Positions 37,041 through 46,134 of a DNA stretch of 64,000 nt are shown here, piece by piece. The DNA lies in NCBI RefSeq assembly GCF_004362975.1, contig NZ_SNXO01000009.1, positions 1 through 64,000 on the forward strand. The letters are read 5' to 3'. A program made the position numbers and the translations under genes. Position 1 is the stretch's first letter; each line of letters starts with the position of its first letter. Source of the DNA: Aminicella lysinilytica. Lineage in GTDB: Bacteria; Bacillota; Clostridia; Peptostreptococcales; Anaerovoracaceae. The notes under the pieces are model-generated. The model was given only the letters and a program-made list of their open reading frames with translations, ran no database searches and was not told the origin of the DNA.

Positions 37041-37560
37041 TTACTTGATCAGCTCTTCGATTTCTTCCAGACTCAGCCCCGTCAACTTAGAGACCTCTTC
37101 TTTAGACGTCGATTCGAGCATTTTACAGATCATATTTTTTCTTTCACTCTCGCGACCGACTTTCTCGCCTTCTTCACGACCATATCTGCGAGCGTCCATT
37201 ATCTTTGCTTCTACTAACATATAACTGTGCCTCCCTTCGGGATCCATCCGCACCTTCGTTACCTCGTTTTCAATGTTGCGATAGAGCGGCTTCTCAGGAA
37301 CTTTCTCCGGGTGCTCTATATATCCGAGCAACTCGATCAGCCTGTCCGATACAGGTCCTTTGTTTCCCTTAGTACTTAAGAATATTTTAGCCGTTTTATC
37401 GTTCAATTGCAACCCTGATTCTTCGTGGCAGTCGTTAGTGAAAGTGTATTTGTAATCGCCGTACCCGAATGGTTTTCTGCCTTCTTTTACTTTTTCTACA
37501 GCTACTTTCGATGTACATGAATCATACCATAGCTGGTAATAAATGTCAATAGTTAACAGG
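37041..37560 (-). pseudogene. Relic of a PD-(D/E)XK (Rpn-type) nuclease/transposase
   Basis: A C-terminal part is intact: FGYGDYKYTFTN, HEESGLQLNDKTAKIFLSTK, a GREEGEKVGRESERKN helix and a terminal EEVSKLTGLSLEEIEELI. These are typical of Rpn recombination-promoting nucleases. Upstream the frame continues open to about 37560 and includes YYQLWYDSC, the remains of the RYYQ segment, joined directly to the later part. The catalytic N-terminus is gone. The TTG at 37412 is only a chance start. Confidence 0.7.
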
Positions 37561-37632
37561 CAAATATTAACATTTATATATTGTCCAATCCGTCAATTAT
37601 GTCCGTCCGTAATACCTCCCAGCATACATAGA

Positions 37633-38125
37633 CTATCGTTCCACCAATGGTACAGTTATGCATAAACATATTCATCTTAGCAAACCTTAACCAAAAACGT
37701 CCCTGCCGAATTGAGGCAGGGAGTGGCCACGCGGCCAGCGGACGGCCAGCGGCCTATTTGCAACGCCTGCGTGAATCTGCTGCCAGCACCAGATGCGATC
37801 CCCATCATCATAAGACATCTCAAGACATCATAAGACATCATAAGACATCATAAGACATCTCAAAGCATTACATATAGCGCCGGAAAATATACTCAACGCC
37901 ATATTTGCGATAACGGAAATGTTCTCCGATCATTTTTCCGCATCTGGAAATTTGTAGGTACTGTGGTTTCAAATGACTTAGTTGGTGCAGGTACGGGTGG
38001 CGATGTTCTACATGCCAGCAATTCCAATAAGTCTGGCAATATGGCAGGCCGGGAGATCCGGGCTGGCGCACCCATGGAGTCTATGCATGATTTCATGCAT
38101 GATCGTTCCATTGGTGGAACAATAG
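37633..38125. mobile_element. 493-bp noncoding element with inverted ends (element 2)
   Basis: 37633-37650 (CTATCGTTCCACCAATGG) and the complement of 38108-38125 (CTATTGTTCCACCAATGG) form the ends. TTATGCAT-type blocks lie inside both. About 100 bp next to the left end (37661-37765) matches element 1 (19886-19986), including the CCCTGCC/GGCAGGG hairpin and GGCCACGCGGCCAGCGGACG. It contains no gene. Confidence 0.6.
37811..37860. repeat. 10-bp tandem repeat, five units
   Basis: TAAGACATCA repeats five times with an exact 10-bp period inside element 2. Confidence 0.9.
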
Positions 38126-38211
38126 GCCAAGTTGTTTTCCAACAAATCGCCATTATCGCCCTCTAAAAAAAGAACTTCTCTCGGAATTGGCCCAGACCCA
38201 TTCCAACATAT

Positions 38212-38243
38212 GACAATATTACCAATTAACTGGCAATATTGTC
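38212..38243. repeat. Inverted repeat, 12-13 bp arms
   Basis: GACAATATTACCA and TGGCAATATTGTC flank ATTAAC. There is no T-run, so it is not an obvious terminator. Confidence 0.6.
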
Positions 38244-38292
38244 GGGTTGTCATCATTTCAACAGACTAAATTGATCATCAACAAACTGGATC

Positions 38293-38328
38293 TGCACTAT
38301 TTGACATGAATTTTTTCCAAAACGTGCG
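38293..38328. repeat. Solo 36-nt TGCAC...GTGCG unit
   Basis: It starts TGCACTATTTG and ends AAAACGTGCG, exactly 36 nt. The first base is T as in unit 5 of copies B and C. Confidence 0.5.
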
Positions 38329-38428
38329 GGGGTTCTTTTCTGAAGCGTCCGAAACGGGGTTTTGTTGGAAAACATGTCTGGCGGCCCCTAACCGGCCGCC
38401 GACGCTGGACCGGATCGCGCGGCCCCAC

Positions 38429-38455
38429 TAAAAAAGCCCGCCGGGCAGGCGGGCT
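38429..38455 (-). terminator. Terminator of the two-component operon
   Basis: AGCCCGCC/GGCGGGCT hairpin with a 5-nt loop, followed by TTTTT on the minus strand. A second partial copy of the GC arm (GGGCAGGCGGGCTGGAG) lies at about 38472. Confidence 0.85.
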
Positions 38456-38567
38456 GGAGCAATCGTCGGGGCCGGGCAGGCGGGCTGGAGCTTGCGCTTA
38501 TGCTGACGACCGGGCTACAGCTGGGGGCCGGCGCCTCGGGCCAAACCTTAGCATTTGGGCCCAGAGT

Positions 38568-40175
38568 TTATGTTTTGGCCAGGGCGACGGTCGCCTTGAA
38601 CAGGTCGCCGTCTATATAGATATCGAAGTCGCCGCCCATGAGGTTGGTCAGATCCTTGGCAATTGCCAGGCCAAGGCCGCTGCCCTCAGTGTTGCGGGAT
38701 TCGTCGCCGCGCTTGAAACGCTCCATAAGCTCATCGGCGTCAATGTTCAACTGATCGCGAGACATATTCTTCACCTCTAGAAGGACTTTGTCGTCTTCCT
38801 CGAGGATGTCGATGTAGGCACGGCTGTTAGGCAGAGCGTACTTGCTGACGTTGGTCAACATGTTTTCGATGACGCGCCAGAGAAGCTGGCCGTCGGCCAT
38901 GACGTAGGCGTCCTCTGCCTTTGGCGTGAAGATCACCTGGATATTGTTCTTGGCCAGGTTTTCCTCCAGCTCGGCCATGGCCTGATTAGCAATGGAAATC
39001 ATCTCTATGCGCTCCAGGTTTACTGGAATGTCTCCGCTGGAAGCCTTGGCAGCATCAAAAAGATCCTGAGTAAGCTTTTGCAAGCGGTTGGTTTTTTCGT
39101 CTATTATGCGCAGGTATTCCGGCGCATTCTCACTGTCAAGGCCTTCCTTTTTCAAAAGGTCCACGTAGGAAACCATTGAAGTCAGCGGCGTCTTCAGGTC
39201 GTGAGACACATTAGAAATAAGCTCCGACTTCATGCGCTGATTCTTCAGTTCGTTTTGAACGGCTATGTTCTGAGCCTCGCCGATGTCGTTGATGTCCGCA
39301 GCCAGACGCTCCAGCTCGCCATCGCCCTCCACCGGTATTTTGTATGAAAGATTGCCGCTTTTCACTTCGTTGACGCCGTCCTTGATAGCCTGATACTTTG
39401 CAAGCCACTTCGGCACGAAGATTATTATCAGCACGATCATTACCGCCGTGCCTATCCACGTAGCGCAGATCAGCGCAGCCAGGATCAGGAAAACCATCAC
39501 ATTAGAGAAGGTTTTGTCGCTGGCGCTGACAGCCCGGGCCCCGTAGTAACATATGGCACCGATGACAGTCTTTTTCCAGAAGCACCTGCTCTTCAGCTTT
39601 CTTGCTATGGACTGGACGATGGCCAGCTCCACGGCGAAGATGCCTGCCAGGAGCAACGCCGAACCGAAGATGCTCAGCCAGTAAGGCCGCATGGCCTCCG
39701 TGCCGAAGTCTCCGAAGATGCCCCAGTAATCGTCCGACATGCTGCCTTGGATGTTGAACAGGTTCGTCACCCATTTCCCCTGCAGTATGACAGTTGCTAT
39801 GAAATATGAGGCGCCCAAATAAGCCGCGCCGACGCACACGCCCATGACCATCTGCAGATCCGCAAACAGCTTATCAAACCAGTTGAAGATGATCCGGTTG
39901 TCGGAGTCTTTCCTGCCGGTCTTCATTACGGACAGGACCAGGGCCACGCAGGTCACACAAAGGGCTGCGATGAAAATCGCCCAGACCCATGTCACGCTGC
40001 TGCTGAATGCCGACGCTGTTTTTTCGACGTAACCGTAGTCGCCGTACTGGGCCGCGTACAAAAAGTACAGCAGGAAGCCCACGAATGACGTGACTGATGC
40101 GCCGGCAACGAACAGTATGCTGCTTACCAGCCACGTTGTCCTTCTTTTATCATATTTTTTCAATTTTGTATCCAA
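38568..40175 (-). CDS. Sensor histidine kinase, multi-pass
   Basis: This membrane kinase of 535 residues has about five N-terminal hydrophobic segments with a short extracellular part. A HAMP domain follows (VKSGNLSYKIPVEGDGELE), then a HisKA H-box SNVSHDLKTPLTS and a HATPase domain with an N-box MLTNVSKYA and G-box GSGLGLAIAKDL. The KYA N-box and layout resemble the VanS group. The signal is unknown. It starts with TTG, overlapping the regulator gene by 26 bp. Confidence 0.92.
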   Translation of the reverse strand: MDTKLKKYDKRRTTWLVSSILFVAGASVTSFVGFLLYFLYAAQYGDYGYVEKTASAFSSSVTWVWAIFIAALCVTCVALVLSVMKTGRKDSDNRIIFNWFDKLFADLQMVMGVCVGAAYLGASYFIATVILQGKWVTNLFNIQGSMSDDYWGIFGDFGTEAMRPYWLSIFGSALLLAGIFAVELAIVQSIARKLKSRCFWKKTVIGAICYYGARAVSASDKTFSNVMVFLILAALICATWIGTAVMIVLIIIFVPKWLAKYQAIKDGVNEVKSGNLSYKIPVEGDGELERLAADINDIGEAQNIAVQNELKNQRMKSELISNVSHDLKTPLTSMVSYVDLLKKEGLDSENAPEYLRIIDEKTNRLQKLTQDLFDAAKASSGDIPVNLERIEMISIANQAMAELEENLAKNNIQVIFTPKAEDAYVMADGQLLWRVIENMLTNVSKYALPNSRAYIDILEEDDKVLLEVKNMSRDQLNIDADELMERFKRGDESRNTEGSGLGLAIAKDLTNLMGGDFDIYIDGDLFKATVALAKT

Positions 40176-40836
40176 TTCCCCACACCACCTTTAAATATCT
40201 TGGATCTTTAGGATTTATCTCTATCTTTTCTCTGATTCGCCGGATATGGACTGCCACGGTATTCTCCGGATTGTAGGCAGGCTCTTTCCAGACTGCCTCG
40301 TATATCTGGTCCATGGAATACACGCGCCCCGCGTCCTTTACCAGCAGTTTTATTATGCCGAACTCTGTAGGCGTGACTGCGACCTCCTCCCCATCGACGG
40401 TCACGGTTTTCTCTTCATCGTCTACAACAAGTCCCCCTGATTTGTAAACCCCGGATTTCTTCTCCATACTGCCCAGGTCCACATATCTTCTCAGATTGGA
40501 TTTGACCCTGGCAATAAGTTCCAATGGATTGAAGGGTTTGGTCACATAGTCGTCGGCGCCTACGTTCAGGCCTGTTATCTTGTCGTAGTCCTCCGACCTG
40601 GCAGACAACATTATGATGGGGATGTTCTTCTCCTCCCGGATCTTCATAGTCGCCTGTACCCCGTCCATTTTCGGCATCATTATGTCCATAATGATAAGAT
40701 GGATCTTCTGATTATCTACTATGTCCAAAGCCTGCACCCCGTCGTATGCCTTGAACACCTGATACCCCTCGTTCCTCAGGTAGATCTCGATAGCCCCTGC
40801 TATCTCTTTATCATCATCACAAACAAGTATATTCAT
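40150..40836 (-). CDS. OmpR-family response regulator
   Basis: This 228-residue DNA-binding regulator has a receiver domain with the acidic pair CDDDKE, phospho-acceptor in IIMDIMMPKMDG and the conserved Lys in DDYVTKPF. A winged-helix domain ends in VWGIGYKIEKI. It is closest to VanR-type regulators by layout. No van resistance genes are nearby, so the target is not known. GGGGACGG precedes the ATG. Confidence 0.93.
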   Translation of the reverse strand: MNILVCDDDKEIAGAIEIYLRNEGYQVFKAYDGVQALDIVDNQKIHLIIMDIMMPKMDGVQATMKIREEKNIPIIMLSARSEDYDKITGLNVGADDYVTKPFNPLELIARVKSNLRRYVDLGSMEKKSGVYKSGGLVVDDEEKTVTVDGEEVAVTPTEFGIIKLLVKDAGRVYSMDQIYEAVWKEPAYNPENTVAVHIRRIREKIEINPKDPRYLKVVWGIGYKIEKI

Positions 40837-40949
40837 CTGCCGTCCCCTTTCTGTTTACAAATCTATACTAACCCACAGATATTGCGATTTAGTGGATATA
40901 TTTCTTACGACTTTATTAAGAAATTATATCACAGATCGGCCGAATATCC

Positions 40950-40983
40950 AAAAAAGCAGAGGCCCCGAATGGAGCCTCCGCTG
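40950..40983 (-). terminator. Terminator after the Fn3 relic
   Basis: GCGGAGGCTCC/GGGGCCTCTGC hairpin with an ATTC loop, followed by TTTTTT on the minus strand. Confidence 0.85.
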
Positions 40984-41000
40984 TGTGAACTTTCTAAGGT

Positions 41001-41315
41001 CTATTCAACTATTACTTCAACTGCCGCATTGCATCCGTTAGGAGCAACTACGTAGATAGTCGTAGTGCCGGCCTTAAGGCCTGTCACTGTGCCGTCTTTA
41101 GCTATGGTCAGAGTTTTCGTAGCGGTCACCTTGCTTGCGTTGTATTTGCCGTGGTGAGTGCCTACAGCGGTATGTGTGCTGAAGCTATGGCAAAGTTCTC
41201 CGTTAGCATCATAGGCGCAAACGCGATACTTGTATGAGCTGCCCCTCTTCAGGCCTTTAACCGTGTATGTAGTCTCTCCATTACGGTTTTTTTTGTACAG
41301 AAAGTACCCTGACAA
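41001..41315 (-). pseudogene. C-terminal relic of an Fn3/Ig-like surface protein
   Basis: About 104 codons resemble the end of a fibronectin type III domain (TTYTVKGLKRGSSYKYRVCAY) followed by a bacterial Ig-like repeat (DGTVTGLKAGTTTIYVVA). The frame is closed by a stop a few codons upstream and has no ribosome site, while a strong terminator remains downstream. The 5' part seems to have been removed at the point where the thi genes now start. Confidence 0.7.
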
Positions 41316-41339
41316 AAATCAAAGGCAGAAAGGAACAAT

Positions 41340-42161
41340 ATGTTTAAAGAATCATTTGATAACCTCAGGACCAACAGTGCCCTGGTGCACAACATCACCA
41401 ACTACGTGACCGTCAACGACGTGGCCAACGTTTTGCTGGCGGCGGGGGCCAGCCCCATCATGAGCGACGACATCGACGACGTGGCGGACATCACGGCCAT
41501 CTGCGGCGGCCTGAACATCAACATCGGCACCCTCAACGGGAACACCATCCCGGCCATGTTCGCGGCCGGGGCCAAAGCCAACGCCCTGGGCCACAAAATC
41601 CTCCTGGACCCGGTCGGAGCAGGCGCAAGCAGGCTGCGTACGGACACGGCCCTGGACCTAATGCACAAAATCCACTTCGACGTGATCCGCGGAAATATCT
41701 CGGAGATCAAAACTCTGGCTACGGGCTCGGGCACTACGAAGGGGGTGGATGCTGACATTGCCGACGCAGTCACGGAGGATTCTCTGGAGTCGGCAGTGAA
41801 ATTTGCCAAGGATCTTTCCAAAGCCGCGGGCTCCATCATCGCAATTACCGGAGCCATTGACCTGGTAACTGACGGCGACAAATGCTTCGTCATCAGAAAC
41901 GGCCGACCGGAAATGGGGCTTATTACGGGAACGGGCTGTCAGTTGTCAGCTCTTATGACTGCTTTCATCGTGGCGAATCCTGATAACTGCTTGGAGTCTG
42001 CGGCTGCGGCGGTCTGCGCTATGGGTCTTGCCGGCGAGATTGGCTGGAGCCGTATGCAGCACGGCGACGGCAACTCCACTTACAGAAACCGCATCATCGA
42101 CGCCGTGTATAATATGACCGGCGACGCACTGGAAGAAGGCGCTAAATATGAGATCAAGTAA
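41340..42161 (+). CDS. thiM: Hydroxyethylthiazole kinase
   Basis: ThiM phosphorylates 4-methyl-5-(2-hydroxyethyl)thiazole in thiamine salvage. It has 273 residues with HNITNYVTVNDVANVLLA, SPIMSDD and the ATP/active-site motif TGTGCQLSAL. AGAAAGGA lies before the ATG. No TPP riboswitch was seen upstream. thiE overlaps its end by 14 bp. Confidence 0.96.
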   Translation: MFKESFDNLRTNSALVHNITNYVTVNDVANVLLAAGASPIMSDDIDDVADITAICGGLNINIGTLNGNTIPAMFAAGAKANALGHKILLDPVGAGASRLRTDTALDLMHKIHFDVIRGNISEIKTLATGSGTTKGVDADIADAVTEDSLESAVKFAKDLSKAAGSIIAITGAIDLVTDGDKCFVIRNGRPEMGLITGTGCQLSALMTAFIVANPDNCLESAAAAVCAMGLAGEIGWSRMQHGDGNSTYRNRIIDAVYNMTGDALEEGAKYEIK

Positions 42162-42936
42162 GACCGGGGCCGACCAGGCCGCAACAATGACTGACCAGGC
42201 CGCAACAAGTTGCGGCCGCCGGCCTGACGCCGACTCTGCGGGTTGCGGCCGTCGGCCTGACGCGGACTCTACAGGTTGCGGCCGTCGGCCTGACGCCGAC
42301 AGCCTGCGCCGGGCCCTACTCCTTTACGCCGTGACCGACCGGCACTGGCTGCATGGCGAAACTTTGTACTCCCAAGTAGAAAACACCCTGCGCGGCGGAG
42401 CCACCTTCATGCAGCTCCGTGAAAAAGCGCTTGACTACGACAACTTCCTAGCCGAAGCCAAAGACCTGCAAAGACTGTGCAGGAGCTACAGAGTACCTTT
42501 TGTTATAAACGACAATGTAGACATCGCCCTTGCCATGGACGCCGACGGAGTCCACGTGGGCCAAAACGACATGGAAGCCGGCGACGTGCGGGCGAAACTG
42601 GGACCGGGAAAAATTCTTGGAGTCTCGGCAGAAACCGTGGAAGAAGCCGTCCTGGCGGAAAAGCGGGGCGCGGACTACCTGGGCGTGGGAACAGTTTTCC
42701 CGACGAGATCCAAAGACGACGCCATACCAGTGAGCCACGAAACGCTCACCGCAATCTGCGACGCGGTCAGTATTCCGGTCATCGCAATCGGAGGCATAAC
42801 CCTGTCGAATGCCGGTGAACTGGCGGGCAGCGGCATCTGCGGCATCGCAGTAATCAGCGCCATATTCGGGCAGCCGGATATCGAGGCGGCGACTGCTTGG
42901 TTGCTAGAAGCGACCCGGGAAATGATCGGGAAATAA
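42148..42936 (+). CDS. thiE: Thiamine-phosphate synthase with repeat-coded N-terminal extension
   Basis: ThiE joins hydroxymethylpyrimidine diphosphate and thiazole phosphate to thiamine phosphate. The core (LLLYAVTDRHWL onward) has GATFMQLREK, FVINDNVDIALA, DGVHVGQ and IAIGGI. The first about 50 residues are unusual: three 11-residue repeats CGRRPDADS(A/T)G coded by a 33-bp tandem repeat (42211-42302), preceded by a short DQAAT repeat. They are not part of the known fold. The ATG at 42148 overlaps thiM; GAAGG lies upstream. Confidence 0.93.
   Translation: MRSSKTGADQAATMTDQAATSCGRRPDADSAGCGRRPDADSTGCGRRPDADSLRRALLLYAVTDRHWLHGETLYSQVENTLRGGATFMQLREKALDYDNFLAEAKDLQRLCRSYRVPFVINDNVDIALAMDADGVHVGQNDMEAGDVRAKLGPGKILGVSAETVEEAVLAEKRGADYLGVGTVFPTRSKDDAIPVSHETLTAICDAVSIPVIAIGGITLSNAGELAGSGICGIAVISAIFGQPDIEAATAWLLEATREMIGK
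42211..42302. repeat. 33-bp tandem repeat inside the 5' end of thiE
   Basis: Nearly three copies of a TGCGGCCGCCGGCCTGACGC unit run in frame. The same GC-rich vocabulary recurs at the 3' ends of thiD and cytX. Confidence 0.85.
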
Positions 42937-43051
42937 GTTGGTCGCTGCGCGTTGTGCGGCATCCGGCGGACTCGCTGCGCGAAATTAGTCGGGACTAGCT
43001 GCGCGGAATCTGTCTAATGAATTAACCACAAATATTGGCTTAACCTACCTG

Positions 43052-43405
43052 CGCACGGATTGGGCTAATATCGGAGACGATAGTGCGGATTTTTCATTAT
43101 TGTAAACCAAATTCGCACTTATCGGTTCAATCTGATAGGTCAAGGTGCGCAGCACTGGTGGCGAGATCCATAATTAGTAATTAATGGAAGAGAATTGAGT
43201 TCTAAACGCACTTTTTTCCCTCTCAAATAGCTGATACGTGCGCGGGTAATCGTTGGAATTCCAATATGCGCACCTCCATGCTCTGAGAACGGGAAATAAG
43301 TGCGGAAATACAATTGGGATCTGCCAAAATGCACCTTTGTTCCTCGATAAAGGGTAATACGTGCGTGCTCGCACTTATACGACCAAATGGCAGCAAGGAG
43401 GTGCG
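43052..43405 (+). repeat. 36/26 module, copy B (six 36-nt units)
   Basis: The first unit is 43052-43087 and the last ends at 43405. Unit length (36) and spacers (26, 57, 26, 25, 4) are the same as copy A, although the sequence between half-sites has diverged widely, especially in units 3 and 5 and in the 57-nt gap. Unit 5 begins TGCAC instead of CGCAC. It lies between thiE and thiD. Confidence 0.9.
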
Positions 43406-43462
43406 CGGCCAAGATTGGGAATCTGGCGGACTCGTAACGAGGAATCCGGCGGACTCGCTACG

Positions 43463-43797
43463 CGCAAGAATTGGCCTGAAACGATAGGCATTGTGGCGCG
43501 CTACCGAATATCAATGGGAGTAAACGCAAGAATCAGGGAAATTTCAGGGGCACTGTGGCGCGTAGGCAAATTTCTACGGTGACAGACGCAAGGTTCAGGG
43601 AAATTCCAAAGGCATTGTGGCGCGCAACCATTGGAATTGCAATCATGGAAGCCTGTATACGCCACACCGAGACTGTTTTGAGCCCGATCCTTGCGCGGAA
43701 CCAGATACAGAAAGACTACCCCGCCACACAGAAGCCTTTTTGAGCCTGATTCTTGCGCGCAGGCACTTATGCGACCAAATGGCAGTAAGGAGGTGCG
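43463..43797 (+). repeat. 36/26 module, variant copy B2
   Basis: The units are at 43463-43498, 43525-43560, 43587-43622, 43660-43695, 43722-43757 and 43762-43797, all 36 nt. Spacers are 26, 26, 37, 26 and 4. Units 1-3 run CGCAA...GTGGCG. Units 4-5 are inverted (CGCCAC...TTGCG). Unit 6 is nearly the same as unit 6 of copy B. It therefore has the same geometry but a changed half-site. Confidence 0.8.
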
Positions 43798-43949
43798 CGG
43801 CCAACCGGCCAACAGCCTTGCGCCCCGGCATCCCGACCAACCAGCCAGCGCAACCCAGTCCAACAACTACATAACAAGCTATCACAAATCCGCGGCGGAT
43901 CTGGGGGCACCACTCCCGTCGCAATACAAAATTAATGTTAGGAGACAAC

Positions 43950-44810
43950 ATGGAAAAGAAAGTAGCATTAACGATCGCGGGGAGCGATTCCTGCGGAGGC
44001 GCCGGTATCCAGGCAGATATCAAAACCATGACAATGAATGGCGTATATGCCATGAGCGCTGTCACGGCTCTCACTGCCCAGAACACAACCGGCGTAAGAG
44101 ATATAATGGAGGCAACTCCGAAGTTTTTGGGGGAGCAGCTGGACGCGGTTTTCGCGGACATCTTCCCGGACGCGGTTAAAATAGGAATGGTTTCGTCGAC
44201 GGAACTCATCGACGTCATCGCCGACAAACTGACGGCCTACGGGGCCACCAACATCGTAGTGGATCCCGTAATGGTTGCAACCAGCGGGTCACGGCTGATT
44301 TCGGAAGACGCAGTGAGTACTCTTTGTGAACGACTCCTGCCCCTCGCCACAGTCATCACCCCAAACATACTTGAGGCAGAGATTTTGTCCGGGCTGACTA
44401 TTGCAACACCTGACGACATGGTCACGGCTGCCAAGGCCATCTACGGCAAGTTCGGCTGCAACGTCCTGTGCAAAGGCGGGCACAACACCAATGACGCCAA
44501 CGATTTGCTTTACGGGCGCGGCGGGATCAGGTGGTTCCGCGGCAGGCGCATCGACAATCCGAACACTCACGGCACGGGCTGCACGCTTTCCAGCGCTATA
44601 GCGTCGGGCCTCGCAAAAGGCCTGCCTCTGGAGGATTCTATCGAGGGCGCAAAGGCTTATTTGTCGGGGGCTCTTGCGGCGATGCTGGATCTTGGCGCGG
44701 GCAGCGGGCCTATGGACCACGGGTATTTGCTAGACGCGGGCGTTGACGCCGGCTCTGGCGTTGACGCCGGCCGCAACGCCCATGCCAAAGGAGGTGGTTG
44801 CCATGAGTAA
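43950..44810 (+). CDS. thiD: Hydroxymethylpyrimidine/phosphomethylpyrimidine kinase
   Basis: ThiD phosphorylates HMP and HMP-phosphate for thiamine synthesis. It has about 286 residues with TIAGSDSCGGAGIQADIKT, VVDPVMVATSGSRLI and HGTGCTLSSAIAS. The last about 25 residues are a low-complexity Asp-Ala-Gly repeat (DAGVDAGSGVDAG) not found in the family. The ATG at 43950 has TTAGGAG upstream. The gene overlaps cytX by 8 bp. Confidence 0.95.
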   Translation: MEKKVALTIAGSDSCGGAGIQADIKTMTMNGVYAMSAVTALTAQNTTGVRDIMEATPKFLGEQLDAVFADIFPDAVKIGMVSSTELIDVIADKLTAYGATNIVVDPVMVATSGSRLISEDAVSTLCERLLPLATVITPNILEAEILSGLTIATPDDMVTAAKAIYGKFGCNVLCKGGHNTNDANDLLYGRGGIRWFRGRRIDNPNTHGTGCTLSSAIASGLAKGLPLEDSIEGAKAYLSGALAAMLDLGAGSGPMDHGYLLDAGVDAGSGVDAGRNAHAKGGGCHE

Positions 44811-46047
44811 CAGGCGCACCTCGATTTTTGACAACGGCCTCATCTGGTTCGGCGCGGGAGTTTCCATCGCCGAAATCCTGACGGGGACATACTTCGCGCC
44901 GCTGGGCATGGCCAAAGGTCTGGCCGCCATCCTCATCGGCCACGGCATCGGCTGCGTGCTGCTGTTCCTGGCCGGCTACATCGGCGCCCTGTCACGGCGC
45001 AGCTCCATGGAAACCACCAAAATCAGCTTCGGCAACAAAGGCGGGCTTTTGTTTGCTTTCCTCAATGTGCTGCAGCTGGTGGGCTGGACGGCCATCATGA
45101 TCTATGACGGGGCCCTGGCCGCCGGCGGGATTTTCGGCGTGGGCCACTGGGTCTGGTGCTTAGTCATCGGCGGGCTCATCGTCCTCTGGATCCTCATCGG
45201 CATTACGAACCTGGGCAAAATCAACACTGTGACTATGGCGGCTCTCTTCGTTCTGACGCTGATCCTATGCAAAGTGATTTTCTTCAGTGGCCACGGTGTG
45301 GCTGTGACGACGGGCTCACTTTCCTTCGGTGCCGCAGTTGAGCTGGCTGTGGCCATGCCACTTTCCTGGCTGCCGCTGATCAGCGACTACACCCGTGAGG
45401 CGGAAAAGCCTTTCGGCGCGACTCTCACCAGTGCTGCGACTTACGGCGCAGTGAGTGTCTGGATGTATCTCATTGGAATGGGTGCGGCGATTTTCACCGG
45501 CACCACGGACATTGCTTTGATTATGGTGAAGGCGGGCCTCGGCATTGCCGGCCTTCTGATCATCGTCTTCTCGACGGTGACCACCACATTCCTGGACGCA
45601 TATTCCGCCGGCGTTTCCTCGGAATCAATTCACTCGAAGGTCGACGGCAAAACCGCGGCTATGGTTGTTACTGCCGTGGGCACGGCTTGTGCTATGGCCT
45701 TCCCCATGGATGACATCACTAACTTCCTGTACCTGATCGGCTCCGTATTCGCGCCGATGATTGCGATCCTCCTGGCGGATTTCTTTATATTGAAAAAGGA
45801 CCGCCACACCAAAACCTTCTGCTGGGGCAATCTGGCGGTCTGGGCGGTGGGCTTCGTGCTCTATCGCTATTTGATGACGGTGGACCTGATCTGCGGAAAC
45901 ACCCTGCCGGACATTCTAGTCACCCTGGTCCTGACGATCTTGGTGAACAAAATTTCCTCTGTGGTTTCCGGCCGTTCGAGTGCCGGCCGCACGGATGCCT
46001 CGAGCCACGGTTCGGGCTCCAGGTCTGACTCCAATCGCACGGCGTAA
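44803..46047 (+). CDS. cytX: CytX-type hydroxymethylpyrimidine permease
   Basis: This is a transporter of the NCS1 family with about 414 residues and some twelve membrane segments. It is named CytX where it sits with thi genes and is predicted to import hydroxymethylpyrimidine. ISDYTREAEKPFG and AYSAGVSSESI are family-like loops. The C-terminal tail is a Ser/Gly/Arg low-complexity run. The start at 44803 was chosen because AAAGGAGGTGG lies in the end of thiD. Together thiM, thiE, thiD and cytX form a salvage-only route. Confidence 0.92.
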   Translation: MSNRRTSIFDNGLIWFGAGVSIAEILTGTYFAPLGMAKGLAAILIGHGIGCVLLFLAGYIGALSRRSSMETTKISFGNKGGLLFAFLNVLQLVGWTAIMIYDGALAAGGIFGVGHWVWCLVIGGLIVLWILIGITNLGKINTVTMAALFVLTLILCKVIFFSGHGVAVTTGSLSFGAAVELAVAMPLSWLPLISDYTREAEKPFGATLTSAATYGAVSVWMYLIGMGAAIFTGTTDIALIMVKAGLGIAGLLIIVFSTVTTTFLDAYSAGVSSESIHSKVDGKTAAMVVTAVGTACAMAFPMDDITNFLYLIGSVFAPMIAILLADFFILKKDRHTKTFCWGNLAVWAVGFVLYRYLMTVDLICGNTLPDILVTLVLTILVNKISSVVSGRSSAGRTDASSHGSGSRSDSNRTA

Positions 46048-46134
46048 GCCGGCGGCTGCCGGCCGCGCAGCGTAATATAATACGCGGGCGCCTTGGCCAG
46101 AGGTCGGGCCACCGACCACTGCACCTTGGCCGCC

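Noticed and set aside
38568-40836. Vancomycin-resistance (vanRS) locus
   Set aside because: The regulator and kinase resemble VanR/VanS in layout, but no vanH, vanA, vanX or related gene is present.
40837-41340. TPP riboswitch upstream of thiM
   Set aside because: I looked for the CTGAGA and ACCTGATC-type conserved elements and found none in this stretch. The CTGAGA in the 36-nt units lacks the rest of the aptamer.
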